Shown: one piece after another, positions 1 to 11,528 of the stretch
Layout of the letters: the number at the start of each line of letters is the position of its first letter
How positions within the stretch are numbered: position 1 is the first letter of the stretch
DNA from: Cryptomeria japonica
Lineage: Eukaryota > Streptophyta > Pinopsida > Cupressales > Cupressaceae
Length of the DNA stretch: 64,000 nucleotides
Assembly (NCBI RefSeq): GCF_030272615.1
Contig: NC_081408.1
Location: forward strand, 770,625,336 to 770,689,335
Direction: 5' to 3'
The notes under the pieces: generated by a model
What the model was told of the DNA's origin: nothing
What the model saw: only the letters and a program-made list of their open reading frames with translations
Database searches by the model: none
Made by a program: the position numbers and the translations under genes

Positions 1-2912
1 CAGACAGAGATGTAGCTTGTGACACTTCTATCGAGCAGGTAAACCTCATTGTAATTGTACAAATTAGATAGAAGCAAACTGTTACATTATTATGTTCTTC
101 TTTTTAGTGATTTATACTAATTTTGTAATTGTTAATGATATTCTTGACACAGATGGATGTTCAGGGAAAGGGAAAGGGAGTTGTAGTACCTGAGCACCTT
201 TCTAGGGATGTGGAATCATTAGGGTTAAGCGATGATGACCCTGAAGATCCCACAGACCTTATGAAATTCTTTAAAATTCCTCTTATAAAAATTAGAAAAG
301 AGATTTTTGCTTTTGCAGCTGTGCATCCTATCACTAATGAGATACGACAGAGGGTGGAATTATTGCTTTGGACAATAGAAAACTTCCAAGTAAGCAATAA
401 TGAAAGCTTTAATTATAACAAAAGTTCGATAATGGTTTATATTTTATTCTCTTTTATGTCATTAACTAAAATATATACGTATTGTTTTTACAACAATTTA
501 TCTGCCCTCATCAAAGTCGTTCCCATGATCAGGGTGTTGCAGGATCTTCAGGTGATGACGATTTTCTTGTATTATCACTTTCTTGGCTTATCACTCTGAG
601 TACCCAAAACATATCATACTTGATACTGTCAATTTTCAAAATAAAGGTTCATCCTTGTTTACAATTCTTGCACTTTTCATATATTTAATGTTTGATATAT
701 TTAATGTATTATTCTTTACGTGATGTCAATGTTACTATGCAAATGCCGCCATCGCCTCATCAGAGGTTACCCTCACCTGTATTACCGACTACAATGTCGG
801 CAACACATAGCATGCAGACATCCTCTAGTGCACGTCATATTGGCCCATCCACTGTTGGTAGATCCCTCTTTTGCTCTATCTTCTGTCATGTGTTTATTTC
901 CCTTCAAGCGTTCTTTCTTGAATTCTAATGTCATTTCATAGTGGATTCATTTTTTGTCGGAGGAGATGCACATGAGGATGTGCTAGAGGCGATTACTACT
1001 GATAACATACCATCATTTCCTGGATCTTCTCGTATTGCTAGTATGGGAATGTTGCAGGCCACATTGGTGATGAGAGACGAAGAAATGATTTCCTTAAAGA
1101 TACAAAAGGTTCCGAGTACTTTAAAATTATTATTATATATACTCTAATTGTAATTTACTTTATGATCACTCATTTTGGACTAATGATCCCATGAATGTTT
1201 TGCAGGCAATGATATTTTCTATAAACATCTTAGTGACATTGCATTGCAGATATTTGGGCCCACCATACGTAAAAGGTGGTACATCATATGTGAACTAACC
1301 CTAATCTACTTTGGATTTCATATCATTGCTAGAATAGTTTTCCTTTGATCCATTTCTTGAAGTGTAATAAATGTAGCTTTAGTTCATTTCTAAATCTAAC
1401 AGGTTTGTTTTTGCTTTAAAAGGTGGAATGACCAAGAAAAAAGGTTAAAAGATGATTTGACAAACCAAATGGTTGAGTGGTTTGGAAATGACACCTTTGA
1501 CAAAACCAAGCTCCTTGAAAAAGCTGGCACATATCTAAAGTATGTGAGGGACCAATACAAGACCCATTTGGAGAGGAACCTAAAGTACGAGATTCCCCCC
1601 ATGATTCCAGAGAGGGAGTGGAAGGACCTGATTTTGGATGTCAAGGAGAGAATTGAAACGAAAAAAGGAAATACACCACTAGACGCCAGAAGAAGGTACG
1701 AGATACTATTAAGAATGTAATTATGTACTAATTAATTACTCTTTATATTTATATAATCTAACATATTTCAAACTTTTTATAAACTGAGTGACATGTCAAA
1801 GGCAACCAAGGCAAGGCAAGAAAAGCACGAGCAACATAAACTCAGCTCTGGTGGTTACATGAAACTTGTTGCATGAATTGTAAGTATCTCATGTAAATGA
1901 AATATTGCATCAAAATATTAATAAATTGCAAATGTTTTTTTTTTATCAAACAATGCAAGCAAAATTCACAGTACCAAGCAAAAATGCAGGGCTGTAAATT
2001 CAATAGAGTGCCCATAGAAGATGACAAGAGAATTGCCTAAAAGCAAGGCTATTCAGTCGTGGTTGATCGGCTACGAGAATTGAGTGGGCATACACAAAAT
2101 TCAAGTGCATCCGTCACACAGGTAAATATGCTAAATGGAAGTTGTTTCAAATTGAATACTTTACCAATAATCTAATTGATGTTGAGTACCAACATAAAGT
2201 GACTATATTTGTTTTAAATAAGCAAGCAATGATAACAATGTGCATGTCATTGGAATGCAGTCTGCTAATTGTGAAACACCACCTGCACATGAAGGTTTGG
2301 ATGTGCATCCCAGTAGTGGAGGTATTCATTTGCTATTCAAATTTATTTATTTAGCTATTAATACAATTAAACATCTTAATTTGTAATTAGAATAGTAATT
2401 AATGTAACCTTTTTTGTTAATATTTTAGAGCATATAGTCGGTGATGAGCAAGTGGAGCATGATCTGGGTACACAACATCAAGAACGTGATGTTCCCCACT
2501 CAGGTAAAGAGGACCATTGTTATTGCTTTAAACAAATATAATTGCACATGGTGTTCAACATTAATGTAACCTTTAGTATTTCAACTCCAGATGATCTAGA
2601 GGGTGTTCAACATGTTGAGGTTGAGGCTACACAAAATGATGTGGCCCCGTCAGGTAAAGAGCACAACAATTATGTTCTCTAAATTAATGAAATGCTTGTA
2701 ACAATAATATTTTTTTTTTGAATTTAACCCATTTCTTTGTTATTACAGAGGACCCCCCTTCACTTCAGTGTCCTCGTCCTCAGTATAGGACTAGGCATAC
2801 ATCAAGATCACGAGCAGTTGGTGGAACATCTGTAGAGGGGGGAAATGATGAAGAAATCGATGTTCCACTTAGTCTTTTCATAGCTTCAAAGAAAAAACAA
2901 AGAAATAAATGA
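1..2912 (+). CDS. 3' part of an intron-rich gene, possibly transposase-derived
   Basis: Thirteen exons can be proposed, with GT-AG introns of about 90-300 bp: 1-38, 153-389, about 519-646, about 722-857, 942-1108, 1206-1275, 1423-1695, 1802-1879, about 1961-2121, 2261-2321, 2429-2503, 2591-2653 and 2749-2912 (stop TGA). The start lies before the window. The best-conserved piece is exon 1423-1695, a charged helical stretch beginning WNDQEKRLKDDL and including a YKTHLERN stretch and the motif IPEREWKDL. Its layout resembles the plant En/Spm-type Transposase_24 family, but this is only a loose pattern match. The C-terminus is acidic and then basic, ending in KKKQRNK. The last exons are short, all in phase 1, and look duplicated from one another. 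In-frame stops in the exons near 1873 and 2037 mean either wrong exon borders or a pseudogene. Exons 3, 4 and 9 have uncertain acceptors. Confidence 0.45.
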
Positions 2913-2929
2913 TTGTAATCTAACTTATT

Positions 2930-3145
2930 TGATAATGACTGATTTTTATGTGTTAGTGAATGTAATTATGTGCTAATTAATGGTTATGGATGATATGTGT
3001 TAATTAATATTGATGAATGTTGCATGTTAATTAATGTTAATCAATGTTATGTGTTAATGAACGTTATGTGATATTAATGAATGAATGCTATATTTTATTA
3101 ATGGTAGAAAGAATGAATGAATGAATGTTATAAGATGTTAATGGG
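2930..3145. repeat. AT-rich degenerate minisatellite
   Basis: Directly after the last exon, the phrases TTAATGAATGTTATGTG and GAATGAATGAATG recur with variable spacing. The stretch may include the 3' UTR of the preceding gene. It has no coding potential. Confidence 0.6.
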
Positions 3146-3469
3146 GAATTTAGAGTGATGTTGGGGGGGGGAGGGGCCAAATGAGCTTCCACCTTCACAT
3201 GGTTGGTCCTATTAAGTAGAGAATATTAAACTATTCTCGAAACCAAGCGAAGCTCAACAAGATAACACACTTTTCAGTATTTCATTATGTTGCACAATTA
3301 ATCTTATTGAATAATGTATATTGAATCTTAATTGCAGGGTCCAACAAAGCCAACACAAACAACAACACCACAAGTTGCTGGGTATAATGAACTCCCATAT
3401 TGTCTTGTTTGTACATGAACAATATGAGTTGCTTCTAGTGTTGATATCCAAGGTAGGACTGCAAAAGTT

Positions 3470-3575
3470 ATGAATATGCCTCATCCTTGTAAGTTTTTTT
3501 ATTACTTGTAAGTAATGAATATGCCTCATCCTTGTAAGTTTTTTTGTTACTTGTAAGTCATGAATATTGCTCTTT
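3470..3575. repeat. 45-bp direct repeat, 2.3 copies
   Basis: The phrase ATGAATATGCCTCATCC starts at 3470 and 3515, and ATGAATATTGC starts at 3560. This gives an exact 45-bp period with very few differences between units. Confidence 0.8.
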
Positions 3576-3583
3576 AGTTGATT

Positions 3584-3821
3584 AAAATTAAATGAAAATC
3601 TTTAATGAATACACAAAACTATATACATATGCAGGCGCACCATGGTTGAGATTGTCCAACTCCCAAGTCTCACTCTATGACTAAGCTCATGCCATATCTA
3701 AATCAAAGACATCTCAAATACATCATCGGTGGAAAGATGCAAAATGCCATTTTCATACATAAGCAAGACATACACAATTGGGCACAATCACCAAGAGAAC
3801 GGTAAAAAGTGTGTTTGAGAT
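3584..3821 (+). repeat. Dispersed repeat, single copy of the foldback arm family
   Basis: This 238-bp block matches 8445-8682 at well over 90 per cent by eye, with no length difference. The two blocks diverge abruptly after GTGTTTGAGAT. Here the repeat has no inverted partner, unlike the copy at 8.5 kb. Confidence 0.85.
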
Positions 3822-3829
3822 TGTATCAT

Positions 3830-5925
3830 GGATGCTTTTAAGGATTGTATCATGGATGCAAAAAATATCTTCATTACTCCTTGACTCATGATTGCTATAA
3901 TACTTCTTTAGACTTCTCATGTCATTTGTTGCACTTCTTCACTATTTTGGACTGAGTTTCAACTATGTATTTTCCTTGACTTATGACTGTACCTAGCTAT
4001 GTCCTATCTTTGTAAGCTTCCTCTTTGAATTGTGGTTGTAGCTTTGATAATACCTTTTTAATGTTGCACTATTTGTAAGGAGGACAACTCATAATGCATG
4101 TTGCAAATTGTGTTCTAGTGACTAAGACTAACCTTTTTGTACTTGATGTTTTTGACTAGTTGTCATAACCTCTGACTTTGATGCTTGTGCCTTAATAGAA
4201 CTAGATATTTCTTGTATGCATACTTGGTCAAGGACTACATTATGATGCTATAGGGCTACAAACTAAGATTATTTATTGTATTGAGTTGCACATTTGACAT
4301 GAGTTGCCCTATGACTGCTATGCCTCTTGAGGTTATAAGGTGTTGTTCTTGTCAAGTTTTGACAATGTTGCAACAATAACATGTTATTTGTTGTTAAGGT
4401 TTGAAAAGACCTTTTAGAAACTTATACTCTGCTCTTTTTCACTCAGTAGACTTGATTACTGTCATTTTATTTGGTACTAGGTATGACTGCCTACTGGCTT
4501 TACTGTAGACTGCAATCTCTCTAGACTGTATTTTCTGAGTGTTGTTGTTCTATACTTGACCATCTATTAGGAAAACATAGCTTGAAATATCTAAAACAAT
4601 TAATGAATGACTGCACTATCACCAATCTATCTTGAATATTTGACTACTCTTTAGATTATGATTATGATTGTCATGATATTTCATGAGACTGCTCTATCCC
4701 CATATGAAACCCTTTGTTCCCACAAATCAATGCTTTGAACTTGACTGCAACTTTATAGTGATCATTGTCTTTGTACAGTAAGCTTGCTACTTTCTCAACT
4801 TTTGATATATTGGAGGCTCCTAGGATGGTTTCTATCTTATAGTCACAATACCTTGCTATAATTTTCATTTCAGATCACTGCTCAATGATCATATGATGTC
4901 TTTGTCTTTTGAATTTGACTCTCGAGCTTGCTCTATTTCTTGACCTTTTGAATAATTTTGGGCCACTATTCATTACTTTTATTACCTTATATGTAAAAGA
5001 CCTTGCTCACTGCTTCCCGTACTTGATCTTTATCTGGTTTGTGTCAATCCTACTATTGTACCTTTTCTATTTATGAATGAGATTTGTTTTGGGATTAAAA
5101 ACTCTTGATGATTTCACTAAATGACTTTTGCATGACTGTACTTTCTAAGCTATCCTAGGGAACAAAAGAGACCTATGGATTTTCTCACTTCAAGGAAAAA
5201 GAAAATCTAGCAAGACAATCAACCCTTTTAAATAATATGTGGAACCCTTATGGTGAGCAAGAAAGCATTGACAAACTTATAGATGTTGTCATAACACAAA
5301 GCTGAAACTATATTATTTTTTATAGATAATCAAATTTCTTCTTTAACCCGACTTTTGCTTGAATCATTACTGTAGGCGTATCCAATGCATGATTTAAACA
5401 ATAAGATACCAAAAATTCTAAAATAGAGTTTTGAAAACCCTACCTCCAAATGTGGATATTTATTGTTATGACTATGACAATTTCTCTCTAGAAGCTTTGA
5501 TGCTAACTTCTATCACGCCTAAACTCTGCATGTGGTTTGCATGGTGTTGGCATGAGGTGCTTTGTAAATGTCCTTATGGATTCTCTTCATATTTTTATGA
5601 AACTCCTTCATCGAAGAGGCAAACCTCTCATTCAAACTTTGAAGTAACCCTTTGACTGTTGCATGCAGTCCTTTTCTTATAAACCTTCCTCCTTGCGGTG
5701 ACGTGCTAGGACATAAACTGAAGGTGTAGCTTATGGAACCTGTTGAGCATCAAATCTGAATTAAGTAAAATATCTTTATTTGAGAGATTAAATCATAGAA
5801 GTCATCTATCTTTGGAAGAAATCATCATTTTCATTGATACCGTAATAACCCATAAGTTATCGGACAAGTCTAATAGCATTCTATCAAAATATCCAAAATT
5901 CAAATAGTATCAATGAGACCCAGCG
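3830..5925. other. Gene-free AT-rich stretch
   Basis: I see no credible coding region, RNA gene or element boundary here. Short phrases such as CTTGACT and TGACTG recur irregularly between 3880 and 5150, so an old degenerate repeat is possible. GATTGTATCATGGATGC occurs twice near 3819 and 3843. Confidence 0.5.
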
Positions 5926-6850
5926 ATGTCTCATCGATATAAAAAGGGTATCGAAGGAAAGGTAACACCGATGAACTCTAAAAGGGACTCATCGAAAGCA
6001 ATGATTCCACCGAAAGAGGATATCAAAGAAAGCAGAGACAGTTTTCATCAACGAGAAAAGGCTTCCGAGGAAATAATACCATCGGCGCAACATGAAGGAA
6101 ACTTACCGAAAGAAGCATTCTTATCGAAAGAATGATATCGATCAAACAGAAGGAAGCTACATCAATAAAAGATATCGATAAGGATATGAGTTTCGAGGAG
6201 GCTAAAAGGCATGTTACCGATATGTGTGGTTTTAGCGATGCAACTTTATCGAGGAAGATTACTAATGAGCTCATCGATGAAAGATGATAGTGGAAGCAAA
6301 TCATCAAAAGAAAGATGGCCTCGATGAAACAATAGACCCATTCATCGAAGGAGTGTAGTGATGTTGATAGAAAAATTGTTTCGATGGAAGGATAAAGGAA
6401 GTCACCGAAGCCCAAGGTTTGTTTGACATGAAACCCGATGGACATCAGATATATATCGATGAGGAAATAAGTTTTGAGGAGGATAAAAGGCATGTCTCTG
6501 ATATGCGTTGTTTCGCTGATATAACTTTATTGGTGGAAGATGACAAGAGAGGATAAAGAAAGGCTTCGGTGAGACAATAGATCCATTCATCGACGGGGCA
6601 TAGTGATATTGATGGAAGAGGTATTTCAGTGGAAAAATAAAGGAGGTCACCGAAACCCAAGGTTTCTTTGACAAAAAAACCCGATGGATATCAGATAGGT
6701 ATCGATGAGGAGACAACCACAGTGACCGGATACAGTATTTCGATGAAGGGAGAAAATACCTAGTCGAAGTAATGTTCGAAACAAAAGTGTTAGTTGACGG
6801 TTATATGTTGAAAAGCCACGATGCTTGGTGATAATGTATACTCTCATATA
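5926..6850 (+). repeat. TCGATG-rich block with internal direct duplication and a TATA-like end
   Basis: The block is dense in ATCGATGA, ACCGATG and TCGAAAG words, unlike the CpG-poor surroundings. The segments 6190-6465 and 6471-6712 are diverged direct copies. Their offset falls from 281 to 245 bp, so the second copy has a deletion of about 36 bp. The block ends in CATATAAAGGAGGGAG near 6843. This order, repeats followed by a TATA-like box, resembles the U3 and promoter part of a plant LTR, but no PBS or terminal CA was found to prove it. No reading frame stays open across both copies. Confidence 0.45.
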
Positions 6851-6860
6851 AAGGAGGGAG
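6843..6860 (+). promoter_or_regulatory. TATA-like box, candidate LTR promoter
   Basis: CATATAAAGGAGGGAG lies just after the TCGATG-rich repeats and before non-repetitive sequence, as a TATA box would in an LTR. There is no direct evidence of transcription. Confidence 0.3.
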
Positions 6861-8156
6861 ATTTTGTAATATGGAGGAAATTTAGAGAAAGGAGTAGATT
6901 ATAGCCTCAGGCTTACCACTGTAAGATGGCTATACTCTGATATGCAGATTGCTTATATCAATGCTAATCTGATCTGAATCCCTTGATGCCTTCCTTGAAA
7001 CACTGATCTGGCTTATAAACCCCTCAAGAAGGAGTGAAGGGTTGTGTCTTTTATTTGGTCATAACCCTCTTAGAAGTAGCATCTCTTCCTACATGTCTTT
7101 CACCCCTTCATTCATTAAATTGTTGTTTGTTATTATAATGAAGTCATTCCTTAACAAACGCATGCCTCACCTTAACAAACCTGAGCCTTACTCATTGTAT
7201 ATGGAGTACTGTGTAAACTTTAGTCTATGTATCAATGGGAGAGAATCATTTCCTTCTTGTCTAGGCCGATTAATATACCAAATGAATCATTCACTCAGCT
7301 ACTTGATCGCTAATTGAAATATCAGAATATTGAGAAATCTTGTAAATAAGTCAAATTTTTGAGCATAGTGATATACTTTTGTATGCCTTTATTAAATTAC
7401 TTCCTTCTTTCTTTTCAGGAGTGAGAATATTCATGGTGGGATCATGACAACTCCACATGGGATTGCACTAGAACAGCAGGATTATGTGCCTTCCAGAATA
7501 GGGAAAGCATTGGTATTGTCACAATGTAGAGAATAGGTAAAGGAAACAAACAGTCACAACCTTTGACATTCCAAATCACAAATGGAGGCTTTTGAGAGAT
7601 TAACTATGGGCATGAGAAGAACATGGGAGAGGTTTAGAGGATAGAAATTTTGTTTGTAAACGTTTGGACGGAAAGGGTAACTCAGTTATTGTAAAAGAAG
7701 AGACTTGTGAGTTGAAAAAAAGACACATATTTATTACAACCCCTCTATGCAATTGAATAAAAAGGGTTTGATAAAGAAACAAATAATGAAATATATCAAA
7801 GAACAAGAGGATGTCAGCATAGCAATATATCAAAGGAAAGAGTACATCCTCTTTCCAACAAAGGATTGTAGAAAGCTCCTAGTGGCTTATCACAACTGGC
7901 TAGCTCATATCCTTTCATCCCACCATCTTCCCCTTTCTTTGGCAAAAAAAGGCCCATTGAGAAAGGCCTTCAAAATGAGGAGAGGGAGGTTGCAAATGAG
8001 AACATTGCTTGTTGCATTTATGGCAATGGGCTTACTTTCAACCTTGTTAGATCACCATATTGGTGGAATATGGTGAGGACATTTGCTAATGCACTTGCTG
8101 ATTACTATTAGTCCTAACTATAAAAAAGTGTGCACCACCTTATTACCCAAGAAGAA
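6860..8156. other. No recognisable gene
   Basis: An open frame of 109 codons at 7747-8076 starts with a lysine-rich segment, but it has no family signature and its codon use does not differ from the surrounding sequence. It is treated as chance. Nothing else is supportable here. Confidence 0.4.
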
Positions 8157-8196
8157 AGCCTCCTCGAAACTCATATCCTTATCGATATCTTTTATT
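8157..8196 (-). repeat. Exact 40-bp inverted copy of 6164-6203
   Basis: These 40 bases are the perfect reverse complement of 6164-6203 in the TCGATG-rich block, with no mismatch, although the flanks are unrelated. It is probably a fragment of the same repeat family in the opposite orientation. Confidence 0.9.
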
Positions 8197-8230
8197 TGTT
8201 GTGTGGTAAGACACTACACAACAAATAAAA
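8190..8230. repeat. Perfect 15-bp inverted repeat (hairpin)
   Basis: The arms at 8190-8204 (TTTTATTTGTTGTGT) and 8216-8230 pair perfectly around an 11-base loop. The hairpin overlaps the end of the 40-bp inverted copy. It might be an element terminus or a recombination scar. Confidence 0.75.
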
Positions 8231-8444
8231 AGCTTAATGAATCTAAGAAAAGCTAAACTCTGTGGTCTAACTACCAAAGATAGCAAGAAACTCTCCAACC
8301 AAAGCAGGGGAGACAAAACCAACAATCTCTGCTTAGGGAGGAGCTCTAGACCCCAAATCTAAAGAAAGAAACAGAGCTAAAGTAAGTGAATTGGATAACA
8401 ACAAGAATGTAAAGTGCACCCCTAATTTGCTAACCAAAATGCTC

Positions 8445-8955
8445 AAAATTAAATGAAAATCTTTAGTGAATACACAAAACTATATACATATGTAGGCGCA
8501 CCATGATTGAGATGGTCCAACTCCCTAGTCTCACTCTATGACTAAGCTCATACCATATCTAAATCAAAGACATCTCAAATACATTGTCGGTGGAAAGCTG
8601 CAAAATGCCATTTTCATACATAAGCAAGACATACACAATTGGGCACAATCACCAAGAGAACGGTAAAAAGTGTGTTTGAGATCATTGTCCTAATTATGGT
8701 GTGGTCACGAAGAGGTTGACAAATTTACGGTGATCTCTTTGTGACCACACCACAATTAGGACAATGATCTCAAACACACTTTTTACTCTTCTCTTGGTGA
8801 TTGTGCCCAATTGTGTATGTCTTGCTTATGTATGAAAATGGCATTTTGCAGCTTTCCACCGATGATGTATTTGAGATGTCTTTGATTTAGATATGGCATG
8901 AGCTTAGTCATAGAGTGAGACTAGGGATTTGGACCATCTCAACCATGGTGCGTCT
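8445..8955. mobile_element. Foldback element, about 460 bp
   Basis: The left arm 8494-8708 and right arm 8741-8954 are near-perfect reverse complements of about 215 bp, separated by a 32-base spacer at 8709-8740. The innermost 28 bp of each arm (GTGGTCAC end) carry one mismatch. The left arm and its upstream flank, 8445-8682, also occur alone at 3584-3821. No transposase or clear target duplication is visible. It is either a foldback or MITE-like element, or an inverted duplication of a dispersed repeat. An RNA read through it would form a long hairpin. Confidence 0.75.
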
Positions 8956-9039
8956 GATCATATTAGCTTGAAACCATGCACCTCATATTAGCCTCAAACC
9001 TATGCCCCTACTAGTAGGTGGTGGGGATAGAATATCATT

Positions 9040-9545
9040 CGCTGTACATATCAATGACTGGATAATAATAATTATTTTTCGATAAAAATTATCATCGTTG
9101 GAATTACAACGAATACCAAGCTTTTGATCGACTATGTAATCGGCGGACATACAACATTCTCATCGATGAAATGTTCTAGAGTCGTCGCACTTCTAACTCA
9201 AACCACACAAACATCCGATGAGGATACTGTATGTGCGACGACACTTCGTAGTCGGACTGTCGTCGATGTCTCCAAATGGACTGACGACACAAGCATTGGA
9301 TAAATAGCATCACCATCGGTGCGAAGTTCCAAATCGCCGTCGGTTTTGTGATGAAATCTACTGATTCCGATGACTTCTTTGACCATCGGCAGAGTCCATT
9401 GGATTGTCGTATTTCCGACAGGCATGGCATCGTTGACCAATCTGATGCCAAGTTTTTGACAACTACTTTTGTCAGTACTCCAATGAAGATTAGTCGCAAA
9501 TCTGACAATCGACCGTTGGAAATCAGATCTGAATGTACTAGTGAT
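9040..9545. repeat. Second CpG-containing, TCGATG-rich block
   Basis: Words such as ATCGTCG, CATCGATG, CCGATG and CATCGG recur, in a composition like 5926-6850 and unlike the adjacent gag. The copia gag homology on the minus strand stops at about 9550, so this is a junction with a different element or an inserted repeat. Confidence 0.45.
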
Positions 9546-9550
9546 TCATA

Positions 9551-11454
9551 ACTCCTATGACCATACCTATTACATTGATAACAAATAAATTTCATATCCC
9601 TAAGAGAAACAAATTCATTTCTACTTTCAAAACTTGGTGGAGACCTATGCATAAGCTTACAATCAACAGTTCTATGACCATATGTGTTACCTTTATAGTA
9701 GTAGCCATGGAATTGGGGTACATACCAATCATTGTTGAAGTTGTTACTCATTGGTCTCCTTGGAGTAGCATAGTTCGGTCTTCTTGAGCTCTTCCTTCTT
9801 GCATCCTTGACCTTTGTGAAACCTCCATCCTTAACATTTGCTTTTCTTTTAGGATCAGCATACTGGCTCGTTGACTGGTTTTTTGTAGAAGCAACATATG
9901 TCTTCTTCTCATTTGGTTTGCTGACTGTGAATGTTTGTTTGACTTCACTTTCACTTGAAGAGGTGAATTGTATCTCCTTGCCTGATGAATCTTTACTATT
10001 ATAACATTATCCATTTTAAAATCCAACAACATTGATGTCCTTCTTGTTCTTTTTATTACTTAACATTTTGTCTAATGCTTCAATATTTCCACCATACTTA
10101 ATCCTCATATTGAGTTCATCCTTATTCTTTTCCAATTTCTTTCTTAGATTTACAAGATCTTCTTCAAATTTTGACACTCCTTATCCTTTCTTTCTAAATC
10201 TGATTTTGTTACTTCACACATTCTCTTTGCTTCTTCCAACTAAATCTTTAAATCAGAAATTGTTTGTCTTTGACTCCTCAAGTGATTTGTTTAGTAGATC
10301 TTGTTCTTCAACAACAGTATTCCAGTACTTTTTATAATCCTTTCTCAATTTTCAAAGTTCTTCGAGTGCACTCACAAGTTCACCTTCAAAGTCTACTACA
10401 ACTTCAATTTCCTCTTCTTCATCATCAACAATATGTTCAACAAATAACTCTTCTTGTGCCATAAAGAGATTAACTTCTCTTTCACCATCACTGCAACAAT
10501 CTTTAGAGACACTTTCTTCATCAGAGGCATGATTTTCAAATGTGTAAAGACTTCTCTTTCTCCTAAAATTTATTCTCTTTGGATTATAAGAATTCTTCAT
10601 CTTTTCTTTGTAAAGAGCCTTCATGTTTTTCTTTTCATCTTCATCCTTTTCTCCATAAGGGCACTTAGATACAAAGTTTACAATCTTGCCATAGTTGAAA
10701 CATTTGAAAGGAAATTTACCTTTGTACTTTCCTAAACCTCTTTTGAGCTTCCTTACAAAGTTTTCTACAGCAACATCAGAGTCATTTTCATCCTCATTTG
10801 TACCTGGTTCGTTTCCTTTCTGTGTGGTATTGAAGGAAACCTCTCTCTTTGAGGATTCAACACTTATTGTTCTCATCTCATAGGCTGACAGAGAGCCACA
10901 TAGTTAATCCATAGAGAAGGTGGTTAGATCCTTAGCTTCTTCAATGACAGAGACTTTGGTGTCATACTTTGGATTGAGAGAACCGAGTACCTTTTTGACT
11001 ATAACAGTATCTTTGACTTCTTCTCTGAGTCATCTTATAACACTCACATTTTCATCCACTCTTTGCAAATAGTCAGCTATTTTCTCCTTGTCCTTCATTT
11101 TCAGGTTTTCAAATTGAGCTCTCATATTTTTATTTTTTTTACTTTGGTATCTCCTTCGTATACACTTCATAGTTTGTCTCATGTTTCTTTTGCTAATTTA
11201 CAGTGCATGACTTTCACAAACTTTGTATCAAACAAGCCACTTAAGATCACTTTCTTAGCTTTGGCATTGTTTTCATACTCCTTTTTAGCATCAAGATCAG
11301 TAGGAGGTGTGGATGGAACTGTATATCCATTCTTTACTAACATCCATACATTAAACCCAAGGGAAGACAAGTATGTCTACATTCTTCTACTCCGGAAGGC
11401 ATAGTTGGTGCCATCAAACATAGGTGCTTTGGAGAAGGACTCATTTCTAGCCAT
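9551..11454 (-). pseudogene. gag: Ty1-copia gag, broken, SIRE-like
   Basis: Gag proteins form the particle that packages element RNA. The start codon at 11454-11452 opens MARNESFSKAPMFDGTNY, the usual copia Gag N-terminus. It is followed by LSSLGFNVWMLVKNGY and the LFDTKFVKVMHC region of the UBN2-type Gag. Around 10700 (minus frame) lies a damaged CCHC knuckle, CFNYGKIVNFVSKCPY, with the second Cys and the His replaced. Acidic residues follow (EEEEIEVVVDFEGE). Two further knuckle-like motifs near 9700 and 9570 read YKGNTYGHRTVDC and CYQCNRYGHRSYES, each lacking a key Cys. There are several frameshifts and stops. The homology ends at 9550, so protease, integrase and RT are absent here. The PBS and LTR lie just upstream at 11515-13949. 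Confidence 0.85.
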
Positions 11455-11514
11455 TGTGATCACAAGACATGATCTACCCAATATAGAGGAAGTTTTACAC
11501 TAAGAGAAACCAAG

Positions 11515-11526
11515 GCTCTAATACCA
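11515..11526 (-). other. Primer-binding site of the SIRE-like copia element
   Basis: On the minus strand the sequence reads TGGTATTAGAGC, one base from the initiator Met-tRNA complement TGGTATCAGAGC. It lies two bases from the LTR end at 11529. Confidence 0.85.
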
Positions 11527-11528
11527 AT

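Noticed and set aside
3254-3529. Minus-strand frame with Cys-rich residues (CCCLCWLCW)
   Set aside because: Arises from an ACAACA-rich tract and the 45-bp repeat, with no supporting context.
7747-8076. 109-codon plus-strand frame
   Set aside because: Lysine-rich start but no domain, no splice logic, and it borders repeats. Kept only as part of the gene-free note.
9176-9545. Continuation of the copia gag frame beyond 9550
   Set aside because: After the second knuckle-like motif the peptide loses all copia similarity and enters the TCGATG-rich block, so the frame is open by chance.
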